NCBI RefSeq assembly: GCF_900460525.1
Contig: NZ_UHIY01000001.1
Coordinates: 2,418,001-2,482,000, forward strand
DNA: 64,000 nt
Source of the DNA: Yersinia kristensenii
Lineage (GTDB): Bacteria > Pseudomonadota > Gammaproteobacteria > Enterobacterales > Enterobacteriaceae
Direction of reading: 5' to 3'
The position numbers and the translations under genes were made by a program. Of the stretch, positions 20,201 to 28,098 are shown one piece after another. Every line of letters starts with the position of its first letter. Position 1 is the first letter of the stretch. Below the pieces are notes generated by a model, which did not search any database, was not told where the DNA came from, and saw only the letters and a program-made list of their open reading frames with translations.

Positions 20201-23200
20201 GCCGGTAATGCCACCGACGGCACTGGCGTCGATATCACCGGCTCGCTGGTGAATAACGGCAATACCACCATTGATGGTAACGCGGATAAAGGCAACGGGG
20301 TGGAACTCAACGGCGCGATCACCGGCGGCACGGTCAACGGCACCTCTGATAGCGGTTCGGGCATCAAAGTCGATGACGATACCCAACTGGATAACGCCAC
20401 CCTCAATGGCAACAGCACTGACGGCAAGGGCGTCGAAATTGCCGGTAACCTCACCGGCAACAACGGCAGCGCAGTGCACGGCGATACCGTCAATGGCACC
20501 GGGGTGGATGTCGGTGAGAATGCCACTTTGAGCGGCGGCGGCACTGACGATCCACTGGAAGTGACCGGTAACGCCACTGGCGATAACGGCATCGGGGTGC
20601 AACTGGAGGGCAATAACACGCTGGATAACACCACCTTAGCCGGTAATGCCACCGACGGCACTGGCGTCGATATCACCGGCTCGCTGGTGAATAACGGCAA
20701 TACCACCATTGATGGTAACGCGGATAAAGGCAACGGGGTGGAACTCAACGGCGCGATCACCGGCGGCACGGTCAACGGCACCTCTGATAGCGGTTCGGGC
20801 ATCAAAGTCGATGACGATACCCAACTGGATAACGCCACCCTCAATGGCAACAGCACTGACGGCAAGGGCGTCGAAATTGCCGGTAACCTCACCGGCAACA
20901 ACGGCAGCGCAGTGCACGGCGATACCGTCAATGGCACCGGGGTGGATGTCGGTGAGAATGCCACTTTGAGCGGCGGCGGCACTGACGATCCACTGGACGT
21001 GACCGGTAACGCCACTGGCGATAACGGCACCGGGGTGCAACTGGAGGGTAATAACACGCTGGATAATACCACGCTGGCGGGGAATGCCACCGACGGCACC
21101 GGCGTCGATATCACCGGCCCGCTGGTGAATAACGGCAATAGCACCATTGATGGCAACGCGGATAAAGGCAACGGGGTGGAACTCAACGGCGCGATCACCG
21201 GCGGCACGGTCAACGGCACCTCAGATAGTGGTTCGGGCATCAAAGTCGATGGCGAATCCAGTCTTAATAATGCCACGCTGAACGGCACCAGCCCCAATGG
21301 CAAAGGGGTGGAAGTCACCGCTAACCTGAGCGGCAACAATGGCAGCGCGATGCACGGCGATACCGTCAATGGCACCGGGGTGGATGTCGGTGAGAATGCC
21401 ACTTTGAGCGGCGGCGGCACTGACGATCCACTGGAAGTGACCGGTAACGCCACTGGCGATAACGGCATCGGGGTGCAACTGGAGGGCAATAACACGCTGG
21501 ATAACACCACCTTAGCCGGTAATGCCACCGACGGCACTGGCGTCGATATCACCGGCTCGCTGGTGAATAACGGCAATACCACCATTGATGGTAACGCGGA
21601 TAAAGGCAACGGGGTGGAACTCAACGGCGCGATCACCGGCGGCACGGTCAACGGCACCTCTGATAGCGGTTCGGGCATCAAAGTCGATGACGATACCCAA
21701 CTGGATAACGCCACCCTCAATGGCAACAGCACTGACGGCAAGGGCGTCGAAATTGCCGGTAACCTCACCGGCAACAACGGCAGCGCAGTGCACGGCGATA
21801 CCGTCAATGGCACCGGGGTGGATGTCGGTGAGAATGCCACTTTGAGCGGCGGCGGCACTGACGACCCACTGGACGTGACCGGCAATGCCACGGGTGATAG
21901 CGGCACCGGGGTGCAGCTGGAGGGCAATAACACGCTGGATAACACCACCTTAGCCGGTAATGCCACCGACGGCACCGGCGTCGATATCACCGGCCCGCTG
22001 GTGAATAACGGCAATAGCACCATTGATGGCAACGCGGATAAAGGCAACGGGGTGGAACTCAACGGCGCGATCACCGGCGGTACAGTCAATGGCACTTCAG
22101 ATAGCGGTTCGGGCATCAAAGTCGATGACGATACCCAACTGGATAACGCCACGCTGAATGGCAACAGCACTGACGGCAAGGGCGTCGAAATTGCCGGTAA
22201 CCTCACCGGCAACAACGGCAGCGCAGTGCACGGCGATACCGTCAATGGCACCGGGGTGGATGTCGGTGAGAAAGCCACTTTGAGCGGCGGCGGCACTGAC
22301 GACCCACTGGAAGTGACCGGTAACGCCACTGGCGACAATGGCACCGGGGTGCAACTGGAGGGCAATAACACGCTGGATAACACCACCTTAGCCGGTAATG
22401 CCACTGACGGCACCGGCGTCGATATCACCGGCCCGCTGGTGAATAACGGCAATAGCACCATTGATGGCAACGCGGATAAAGGCAACGGGGTGGAACTCAA
22501 CGGCGCGATCACCGGCGGTACAGTCAACGGCACCTCGGATAGCGGTTCGGGTATTAAAGTCGATGACGATACCCAACTGGATAACGCCACGCTGAATGGC
22601 AACAGCACTGACGGCAAGGGCGTCGAAATTGCCGGTAATCTGTCCGGCAACAATGGCAGCGCGGTGCACGGCGATACCGCCAATGGCACCGGGGTGGATG
22701 TCGGTGAGAATGCCACTTTGAGCGGCGGCGGCACTGACGATCCACTGGAAGTGACCGGTAACGCCACTGGCGATAACGGCATCGGGGTGCAGCTGGAGGG
22801 CAATAACACGCTGGATAACACCACCTTAGCCGGTAATGCCACCGACGGCACCGGTGTGGATATCACCGGCCCGCTGGTGAATAACGGCAATACCACCATT
22901 GATGGCAACGCGGATAAAGGCAATGGGGTGGAACTCAACGGCGCCATCACCGGCGGCACAGTCAACGGCACCTCGGATAGCGGTTCGGGCATCAAAGTCG
23001 ATGACGATACCCAACTGGATAACGCCACCCTCAATGGCAACAGCCCGGACGGCAAGGGCGTCGAAATTGCCGGTAATCTGTCCGGTAATAACAACAGTTC
23101 GGTGAATGGCAACACCACTAACGGCACTGGGGTGGATGTCGGTGAAAACGCCACTTTGAGCGGCGGCGGCACTGACGATCCACTGGAAGTGACCGGTAAC

Positions 23201-26089
23201 GCCACTGGCGACAATGGCACCGGGGTGCAGCTGGAGGGCAATAACACGCTGGATAACACCACCTTAGCCGGTAATGCCACCGACGGCACCGGCGTCGATA
23301 TCACCGGCCCGCTGGTGAATAACGGCAATAGCACCATTGATGGCAACGCGGATAAAGGCAACGGGGTGGAACTCAACGGCGCGATCACCGGCGGTACAGT
23401 CAATGGCACTTCAGATAGCGGTTCGGGCATCAAAGTCGATGACGATACCCAACTGGATAACGCCACGCTGAATGGCAACAGCACTGACGGCAAGGGCGTC
23501 GAAATTGCCGGTAACCTCACCGGCAACAACGGCAGCGCAGTGCACGGCGATACCGTCAATGGCACCGGGGTGGATGTCGGTGAGAAAGCCACTTTGAGCG
23601 GCGGCGGCACTGACGACCCACTGGAAGTGACCGGTAACGCCACTGGCGACAATGGCACCGGGGTGCAACTGGAGGGCAATAACACGCTGGATAACACCAC
23701 CTTAGCCGGTAATGCCACTGACGGCACCGGCGTCGATATCACCGGCCCGCTGGTGAATAACGGCAATAGCACCATTGATGGCAACGCGGATAAAGGCAAC
23801 GGGGTGGAACTCAACGGCGCGATCACCGGCGGTACAGTCAACGGCACCTCGGATAGCGGTTCGGGCATCAAAGTCGATGACGATACCCAACTGGATAACG
23901 CCACCCTCAATGGCAACAGCCCGGACGGCAAGGGCGTCGAAATTGCCGGTAATCTGTCCGGTAATAACAACAGTTCGGTGAATGGCAACACCACTAACGG
24001 CACCGGGGTGGATGTCGGTGAGAAAGCCACTTTGAGCGGCGGCGGCACTGACGACCCACTGGAAGTGACCGGTAACGCCACTGGCGACAATGGCACCGGG
24101 GTGCAACTGGAGGGCAATAACACGCTGGATAACACCACCTTAGCCGGTAATGCCACTGACGGCACCGGCGTCGATATCACCGGCCCGCTGGTGAATAACG
24201 GCAATAGCACCATTGATGGCAACGCGGATAAAGGCAACGGGGTGGAACTCAACGGCGCGATCATCGGCGGTACAGTCAACGGCACCTCGGATAGCGGTTC
24301 GGGCATCAAAGTCGATGACGATACCCAACTGGATAACGCCACCCTCAATGGCAACAGCCCGGACGGCAAGGGCGTGGAGATCGCCGGTAACCTGACCGGC
24401 AACAATGGCAGCGCGGTGCACGGCGATACCGTTAATGGCACCGGGGTGGATGTGGTGCCGAATGCGGCGCTGACTGGCGGCGGCACTGACGACCCACTGG
24501 ACGTGACCGGCAATGCCACGGGTGATAGCGGCACCGGGGTGCGATTGGAGGGCAATAACACGCTGGATAACACCACGCTGGCCGGTAATGCCACCAAGGG
24601 CGCGGGGGTGGATATCGACGGCCCGCTAACCAATAAAGGCAATACCACGGTGGACGGTAAAGCCACTGACGGTAACGGGGTGGAACTCAACGGCGCGATC
24701 ACCGGCGGCACCGTCAACGGCACCTCGGATAGCGGTTCGGGCATCAAAGTCGATGACGATACCCAACTGGATAACGCCACGCTGAACGGTAACAGCCCGG
24801 ACGGCAAGGGCGTGGAGATCGCCGGTAACCTGACCGGCAACAATGGCAGCGCGGTGCACGGCGATACCGTTAATGGCACCGGGGTGGATGTGGTGCCGAA
24901 TGCGGCGCTGACTGGCGGCGGCACTGACGACCCACTGGACGTGACCGGCAATGCCACGGGTGATAGCGGCACCGGGGTGCAGCTGGAGGGCAATAACACG
25001 CTGGATAACACCACCTTAGCCGGTAATGCCACCGACGGCACCGGCGTCGATATCACCGGCCCGCTGGTGAATAACGGCAATAGCACCATTGATGGCAACG
25101 CGGATAAAGGCAACGGGGTGGAACTCAACGGCGCGATCACCGGCGGTACAGTCAATGGCACTTCAGATAGCGGTTCGGGCATCAAAGTCGATGACGATAC
25201 CCAACTGGATAACGCCACGCTGAATGGCAACAGCACTGACGGCAAGGGCGTCGAAATTGCCGGTAACCTCACCGGCAACAACGGCAGCGCAGTGCACGGC
25301 GATACCGTCAATGGCACCGGGGTGGATGTCGGTGAGAATGCCACTTTGAGCGGCGGCGGGCAGGGCGATCCACTGACGGTGAATGGCAATGCGACGGGCG
25401 AAAAAGGTACCGGTGTTCATATTGATGGTAATAACACGCTGGATAACACCACCATAAATGGTCATTCCATCGACGGGCATGGTGTGGAGATCACCGGCCC
25501 GACAACGAATAAAGGTAATACCACCATCAATGGTAACGCTGCGGGTGATGGCCATGGCGTACATATCAATGGCTCGGTCAATGGTGGTGAGGTAAACGGT
25601 AATTCGAGTAATAATCACGGTGTTTACGTCGATGATTTTGCTGCGATAAATGAAATTGCGATTAGCGGGAATACCGGCTCCGATAAGCCACCCGTGTTTA
25701 TCAGTTTGCCGGAAAGCATTGGTGAGAATGTGACCATTAATGGTAAGCCAGTTAATAAAGATACAACAGGGGGGCGAACTAAACCTGACCCAACTTCAGA
25801 AGAGAAAACAACCTCAGAGCCAACAGCGCAACCTCAGACAGGGGATAAAACGGGCAGCTTACTGAAGACTCTAAGCCAGGCCCTCAGTTCCCTCGAAGAA
25901 CAGCAGTTACCTCCAGCTACCGTGACTGAATCTGAGCATAATATCGCCGAAAAAATCAGTGTCGCGGTCTGTATCCCAGAGGGTTTAACCACTCAATATC
26001 CAGAGTATGTCACCACCAAACAGGCACTTTGTGACGAACATGTTTTGGGCCGTTGGAAACCACTACCTTGGCTATCAAATCGGGAATGA
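14231..26089 (+). CDS. Giant TpsA adhesin (HMW1/FHA-like) with 14 sequon-rich 146-aa repeats
   Basis: 3952 residues. An extended signal peptide region (MNSKLYKLVFCHRLG onward) leads to a hydrophobic core ending near VFAHS at about residue 74. The TPS secretion domain follows, with N153-P-N-G-I-L-F-G and a GRWLLDP segment near residue 457. A CRWC pair lies at residues 531-534. Residues about 530-1500 are an Asn/Ser/Thr-rich beta-helical passenger; 1689-3732 are 14 units of exactly 146 residues, each with about 12-13 N-X-S/T sequons. A Thr/Glu/Pro linker precedes a C-terminal Cys pair C3914/C3934, a layout like the HMW1 surface anchor. A surface adhesin glycosylated by the downstream NGT is the expected role; receptor unknown. 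It is 40 bp after tpsB and 66 bp before the glycosyltransferase. Confidence 0.93.
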   Translation: MNSKLYKLVFCHRLGCLIAVGEYTRAYGRSFSSPGGKLINDNNKTGILSHLAILMGLALGTCPLLVFAHSSLPVNGKVVIGQGVLDVNNTTLTVTQQSDKLAINWGSFDIAQGNSVIYNQPGQQSIALNRVLGRDASQIYGNLKANGQVFLLNPNGILFGKGAQVDAGGLVASTKSMSNKDFISGCYTLTSRGHEGQVINQANLRTTSGGYIALIGQQVDNQTSGIINTPQGKVALASGGRVTLNLDHGSLLGVQIQGEQVSTLLKNGGLIQADGGVIQLTALGKEMLMNTVIDNTGILQARGLAEKNGVIYLDGGSDGIVSQQGVINASDPQGHGGNIILQGKNIHLVAASKIDARGAKGGGKVLVGGDWQGKNKLIKNARAVVMDKGANIDVSSSHQGAGGTAVLWSEDYTAFYGNIHARGGSQSGDGGKVETSSKHNLQAFGQVDASATLGNKGRWLLDPAEVNIVDSGAESGSSVQSGDLPAGYVKNAQVFTPTANVAQILNTSINTQLDRGTNVTVTTSNSSLTNCRWCNITVSADINKTAGGDATLTLHADGNITINNNISSNAGKLSLNLLAGNSTADSVITLNNGNILLNKGDLLAKYADDKSATRIIINGGRYEIGNLTLEGNSRVASLIGVSITNAVNISVAGETRITGESSNVNRQGWRGIDVSDNSVLTGAGNMSFTMKSNSNSSWMGTFTNATITSDKDIIFQANVSGDNGVSGGVDIINGNISSKSGNISFDINGDIFTRANLGLRILDSQVSANNVNFNINVTGVDAFLFRDSNLTAIAGDINANVTTTAKGIWFSGNTNVKASGNINLQGVTSNSTTAGAEAIKINGNASNVLVNMTAGGNISLVAVNNGTEIGSTVAGDFATITAENGDFNLNVTGIKGSPINNVNISANNILLNGNISDNDAVVMTNTFLTAKDDIRTNLSSLKYKAFYFKGNGGMSAGQNISIVGNTSNSSVQAMTIIGDSSNRINITVGKNISLTAQNYGNKSGAGIGIDNVNIETNNGNFTANSNGSKSIALTNTNLTANEIDFISATNIADGLIFENANITATTGNINANVSSSSNKGIFIKSNSSLNAQKDINLKGETLISSEGINIEGSSNDSRNNITAQGNITIIGKNGGGNRNQATSIDLENVNLTSATKNINVNGSSTGSGNVYFNNINFNASRGNVAVYSESVTSLLAGQSGTLSLGGNSAIVANNGSFVGKALNTTQGTALIFRANSTLSVEGNIAFQGETDGTGATRKGIEFSGANTFNIAKGSQLSLLGENKGAQASAGGNGIAYTSPKQLTINNNGSLIMEGRATSGVGINFPTSNNTVVLNGEGDTLIKGSSVSGSGVAISGVVNNSPGSVTIEGTSTDGTGVHLFSAEHQVNRINVTGSSTHADGLRISGNATITDTVLTGKSINGSGVKMGSLPGSNIVTYTVLDNATLNGGSTHGKGVEVTGDIKGIHQSVINGTTNGIGYGLDIAQNLNVTGTSEIDLLTLKGVAINDTGTGIKLNGNNDLSNTSLNGSAVDGVALDITGSLTNQGKSELSGTASGTGIGVQINGSLSGSVVNGTAVSGIGIQVMNGVLDDNRINGISATGTGVSVDGSTVLNNTALVGNSTDGKGVGIAGDLTGSHGSSVQGDVVNGTGVYIDRDAILSGSASDDLLAISGNATGDKGTGVQVGTGIQLGGNNTLNNTTLAGNATDGTGVDITGPLINQGNSTVDGKAPDGNGVELNGAITGGTINGTSDSGSGIKVDDDTQLDNATLNGNSPDGKGVEIAGNLTGNNGSAVHGDTVNGTGVDVVPNAALTGGGTDDPLDVTGNATGDSGTGVRLEGNNTLDNTTLAGNATKGAGVDIDGPLTNKGNTTVDGKATDGNGVELSGAITGGTVNGTSDSGSGIKVDGESSLNNATLNGTSPNGKGVEVTANLSGNNGSAMHGDTVNGTGVDVGENATLSGGGTDDPLEVTGNATGDNGIGVQLEGNNTLDNTTLAGNATDGTGVDITGSLVNNGNTTIDGNADKGNGVELNGAITGGTVNGTSDSGSGIKVDDDTQLDNATLNGNSTDGKGVEIAGNLTGNNGSAVHGDTVNGTGVDVGENATLSGGGTDDPLEVTGNATGDNGIGVQLEGNNTLDNTTLAGNATDGTGVDITGSLVNNGNTTIDGNADKGNGVELNGAITGGTVNGTSDSGSGIKVDDDTQLDNATLNGNSTDGKGVEIAGNLTGNNGSAVHGDTVNGTGVDVGENATLSGGGTDDPLDVTGNATGDNGTGVQLEGNNTLDNTTLAGNATDGTGVDITGPLVNNGNSTIDGNADKGNGVELNGAITGGTVNGTSDSGSGIKVDGESSLNNATLNGTSPNGKGVEVTANLSGNNGSAMHGDTVNGTGVDVGENATLSGGGTDDPLEVTGNATGDNGIGVQLEGNNTLDNTTLAGNATDGTGVDITGSLVNNGNTTIDGNADKGNGVELNGAITGGTVNGTSDSGSGIKVDDDTQLDNATLNGNSTDGKGVEIAGNLTGNNGSAVHGDTVNGTGVDVGENATLSGGGTDDPLDVTGNATGDSGTGVQLEGNNTLDNTTLAGNATDGTGVDITGPLVNNGNSTIDGNADKGNGVELNGAITGGTVNGTSDSGSGIKVDDDTQLDNATLNGNSTDGKGVEIAGNLTGNNGSAVHGDTVNGTGVDVGEKATLSGGGTDDPLEVTGNATGDNGTGVQLEGNNTLDNTTLAGNATDGTGVDITGPLVNNGNSTIDGNADKGNGVELNGAITGGTVNGTSDSGSGIKVDDDTQLDNATLNGNSTDGKGVEIAGNLSGNNGSAVHGDTANGTGVDVGENATLSGGGTDDPLEVTGNATGDNGIGVQLEGNNTLDNTTLAGNATDGTGVDITGPLVNNGNTTIDGNADKGNGVELNGAITGGTVNGTSDSGSGIKVDDDTQLDNATLNGNSPDGKGVEIAGNLSGNNNSSVNGNTTNGTGVDVGENATLSGGGTDDPLEVTGNATGDNGTGVQLEGNNTLDNTTLAGNATDGTGVDITGPLVNNGNSTIDGNADKGNGVELNGAITGGTVNGTSDSGSGIKVDDDTQLDNATLNGNSTDGKGVEIAGNLTGNNGSAVHGDTVNGTGVDVGEKATLSGGGTDDPLEVTGNATGDNGTGVQLEGNNTLDNTTLAGNATDGTGVDITGPLVNNGNSTIDGNADKGNGVELNGAITGGTVNGTSDSGSGIKVDDDTQLDNATLNGNSPDGKGVEIAGNLSGNNNSSVNGNTTNGTGVDVGEKATLSGGGTDDPLEVTGNATGDNGTGVQLEGNNTLDNTTLAGNATDGTGVDITGPLVNNGNSTIDGNADKGNGVELNGAIIGGTVNGTSDSGSGIKVDDDTQLDNATLNGNSPDGKGVEIAGNLTGNNGSAVHGDTVNGTGVDVVPNAALTGGGTDDPLDVTGNATGDSGTGVRLEGNNTLDNTTLAGNATKGAGVDIDGPLTNKGNTTVDGKATDGNGVELNGAITGGTVNGTSDSGSGIKVDDDTQLDNATLNGNSPDGKGVEIAGNLTGNNGSAVHGDTVNGTGVDVVPNAALTGGGTDDPLDVTGNATGDSGTGVQLEGNNTLDNTTLAGNATDGTGVDITGPLVNNGNSTIDGNADKGNGVELNGAITGGTVNGTSDSGSGIKVDDDTQLDNATLNGNSTDGKGVEIAGNLTGNNGSAVHGDTVNGTGVDVGENATLSGGGQGDPLTVNGNATGEKGTGVHIDGNNTLDNTTINGHSIDGHGVEITGPTTNKGNTTINGNAAGDGHGVHINGSVNGGEVNGNSSNNHGVYVDDFAAINEIAISGNTGSDKPPVFISLPESIGENVTINGKPVNKDTTGGRTKPDPTSEEKTTSEPTAQPQTGDKTGSLLKTLSQALSSLEEQQLPPATVTESEHNIAEKISVAVCIPEGLTTQYPEYVTTKQALCDEHVLGRWKPLPWLSNRE
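19295..25426 (+). repeat. 14 in-phase 438-bp tandem repeats inside tpsA
   Basis: The codon pair Gly-Asn opening GNNTL(D/N)NTTLAGNAT recurs every 438 bp: 19295, 19733, 20171, 20609, 21047, 21485, 21923, 22361, 22799, 23237, 23675, 24113, 24551, 24989, with a degenerate 15th partial copy at 25427. The span of 6132 bp is exactly 14 x 438, so no unit has gained or lost a codon. Each unit divides into six sub-repeats of 23, 24, 21, 23, 24 and 31 residues, each starting G-x-G-V/I. A more degenerate, interrupted unit precedes the array at about 18,770-19,290. Confidence 0.97.
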
Positions 26090-26155
26090 TGGGATTCTTA
26101 ACTATCTAAATTCGTTAGATAAGTCGTGATGTCAGAGTGACAAGGAGGACTGACA

Positions 26156-27997
26156 ATGGTGAACGAAACAGGTGAATTAGCCCAAGAGGTGGAGAAGTCG
26201 ACAACCTTTTCATTACCTTATTTCGAGTTTTTAGTTTGTGTGCGGCGCTATGAGGAGGCGGGGCGGGTATTGATATTGATGCTGGAACAATTGGATACCC
26301 ACTATGGTCGCTGGGAGGTTTTCTCTCTTAACAAACAGCCATTACAACAGAAAGAGTATTATTGTAATCGATTAGCTGCGGCCATTGGCAATCTATTTTC
26401 TGATCCCGGATTCGTGCTATCAGATAAAGGGTTTTTACAACTGATTAATTTCCATCGCTGGATTGCATTAATTTTCGCCGCCTCTCCATTTGGTCATGCG
26501 GATCATGTTATTACTAATCTTAATCAGGCTGGGGAGGGGTGTGCTCATCCTCTGCGGTTTGAGAAAAATAATTTCCTGAAATTTTGTCTGGCGTACTTAC
26601 CTGAATCGGGAATTCCGCTTCAGCCAGATACATTGTGGCAATTTAATCCGCACGCCGCCGCCGCTTTGTTTTTGGCATTATTATCGCCGCGTATTTTACC
26701 CAGTGTGGCAGGTCATGCCAAACGTGAACTTTTGTTGGATTGGTTACCTGAAAAACTCTTAACTTTGGAGAGTCTCGAACATCTTCCTGAACGTATATTG
26801 CACGATGTTTATATGCATTGCAGTTATGCTGATATGGCACAAAAACACGCCATAAAACGCAGTATCAATTTTCATTTGCGTAACACACTGCTTCACAATG
26901 GGTTATCTGATAATGACTTGTCACCGCCATCACGCACTAAGCCCTTAATGTTGGTTATCTTAGAATGGTTTAATAGCGGTCATTCAATTTATCGTACGCA
27001 TTCCAGTACCTTACGCGCAGCCCGTGAGCAATTTTCTACTCATGGAGTCACTATTGTTGAAGCGACTGACGCCATCACTCGGGAGGTCTTTGATGACTTC
27101 ACTGAGGTTAGCCGAGCAGGGGCGGTGGAGACCATTGTAGCATTGGCGCAGAAACTACGACCGGACGTAATTTATTTCCCCAGTGTCGGTATGTTCCCAC
27201 AGACTATTGCACTGACTAACTTGCGGTTGGCCCCCTTGCAGGTCATGGCATTGGGGCACCCCGCGACTACCCATTCTGACTATATTGATGCAGTTTTAGT
27301 CGAAGAGGATTATCTGGGGGATATTACGTGTTTCTCAGAGAAAGTGGTCTCATTACCCAAAGATTGCTTGCCTTATGTGCCGCCTGCCAATATCAATCAG
27401 CCGGAACCCATATCGCATTTTAATGATCGGCCAGCGGTACATATTGCTGTTTGTGCATCCGCGATGAAAATTAATCCTCGCTTTTTAGCCACTTGCGCTG
27501 AAATTGCTCAGCAAACCTCTACGCCGGTGGTATTTCATTTTCTGGTGGGTTTCTGTTGGGGTATCACCCATCGAGTGATGGAAAAAGCGATTAATGACAT
27601 TATCCCTCAAGCTAAAATCTATGAACACTTGGGATATTTGGATTATTTGCAGGTGATTAATCAGTGTGATCTGTTTATCAATCCCTTTCCTTTTGGTAAC
27701 ACCAATGGCATCGTCGATACTGTGCGTCAGGGGTTGCCCGGTGTGTGTCTGAGTGGGGCCGAAGTCCACGAGCACATTGATGAGGGATTATTTCGCCGCT
27801 TGGGGCTGGATGAAGAACTAATTGCCCATGATTTGGCTGAATATATTGCGGTAGCGGTTCGGCTGATTACCGATAAAAAATGGCGGAATGATTTACGCCA
27901 ACGGCTGTTACAGATTCAACCCGATAAGGTGTTATTTACCGGCAAACCTCAGCAGTTTGGGGTGATAGTTCGTGATTTACTGCAAGATTGCTCGTGA
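26156..27997 (+). CDS. HMW1C-family cytoplasmic N-glycosyltransferase (GT41)
   Basis: 613-residue protein matching the HMW1C/NGT family. It has an all-alpha N-terminal domain (about 1-260) followed by a GT-B fold. Recognisable segments are LVILEWFNSGHSIYRTHSSTL, DVIYFPSVGMFPQTIALTNLR, LGHPATTHSDYIDAVLVEEDY and NPFPFGNTNGIVDTVRQGLPG with Asn515/Asn517, in the nucleotide-sugar site region of the family. There is no signal peptide. Family members transfer single hexoses from UDP- or GDP-sugar to Asn in N-X-S/T of adhesins before export. It follows tpsA by 66 bp with a strong AAGGAGG ribosome site, completing an HMW-type A/B/C locus in the order B-A-C. Confidence 0.93.
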   Translation: MVNETGELAQEVEKSTTFSLPYFEFLVCVRRYEEAGRVLILMLEQLDTHYGRWEVFSLNKQPLQQKEYYCNRLAAAIGNLFSDPGFVLSDKGFLQLINFHRWIALIFAASPFGHADHVITNLNQAGEGCAHPLRFEKNNFLKFCLAYLPESGIPLQPDTLWQFNPHAAAALFLALLSPRILPSVAGHAKRELLLDWLPEKLLTLESLEHLPERILHDVYMHCSYADMAQKHAIKRSINFHLRNTLLHNGLSDNDLSPPSRTKPLMLVILEWFNSGHSIYRTHSSTLRAAREQFSTHGVTIVEATDAITREVFDDFTEVSRAGAVETIVALAQKLRPDVIYFPSVGMFPQTIALTNLRLAPLQVMALGHPATTHSDYIDAVLVEEDYLGDITCFSEKVVSLPKDCLPYVPPANINQPEPISHFNDRPAVHIAVCASAMKINPRFLATCAEIAQQTSTPVVFHFLVGFCWGITHRVMEKAINDIIPQAKIYEHLGYLDYLQVINQCDLFINPFPFGNTNGIVDTVRQGLPGVCLSGAEVHEHIDEGLFRRLGLDEELIAHDLAEYIAVAVRLITDKKWRNDLRQRLLQIQPDKVLFTGKPQQFGVIVRDLLQDCS

Positions 27998-28030
27998 TTT
28001 ATATCATTGTCTTGCGGGATGAAGATGATA

Positions 28031-28062
28031 AAAAAGCCTCCAATGACTGGAGGCTTAGTTTT
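28031..28062. terminator. Bidirectional terminator between the glycosyltransferase gene and fadE
   Basis: Nine-bp perfect stem AAGCCTCCA-ATGAC-TGGAGGCTT at 28034-28056. On the minus strand it is followed by a run of T from the AAAAA at 28031-28035, suiting fadE; on the plus strand by TAGTTTT. Confidence 0.85.
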
Positions 28063-28098
28063 AAGCATTAGACACTCACATCAATAAGGCTAATGTCA

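Noticed and set aside
19285..25389. 2034-codon open frame on the minus strand, Pro/Ser/Leu/Val-rich
   Set aside because: It is antisense to the tpsA array. Because the repeat is 438 bp (divisible by 3), one stop-free unit gives a long open frame automatically. The start and end coincide with the array edges, and there is no ribosome site or signal peptide.
19295..25426. Regular repeat array considered as CRISPR or satellite DNA
   Set aside because: The period is 438 bp, there are no unique spacers, and the frame is open throughout with strong protein-level conservation.
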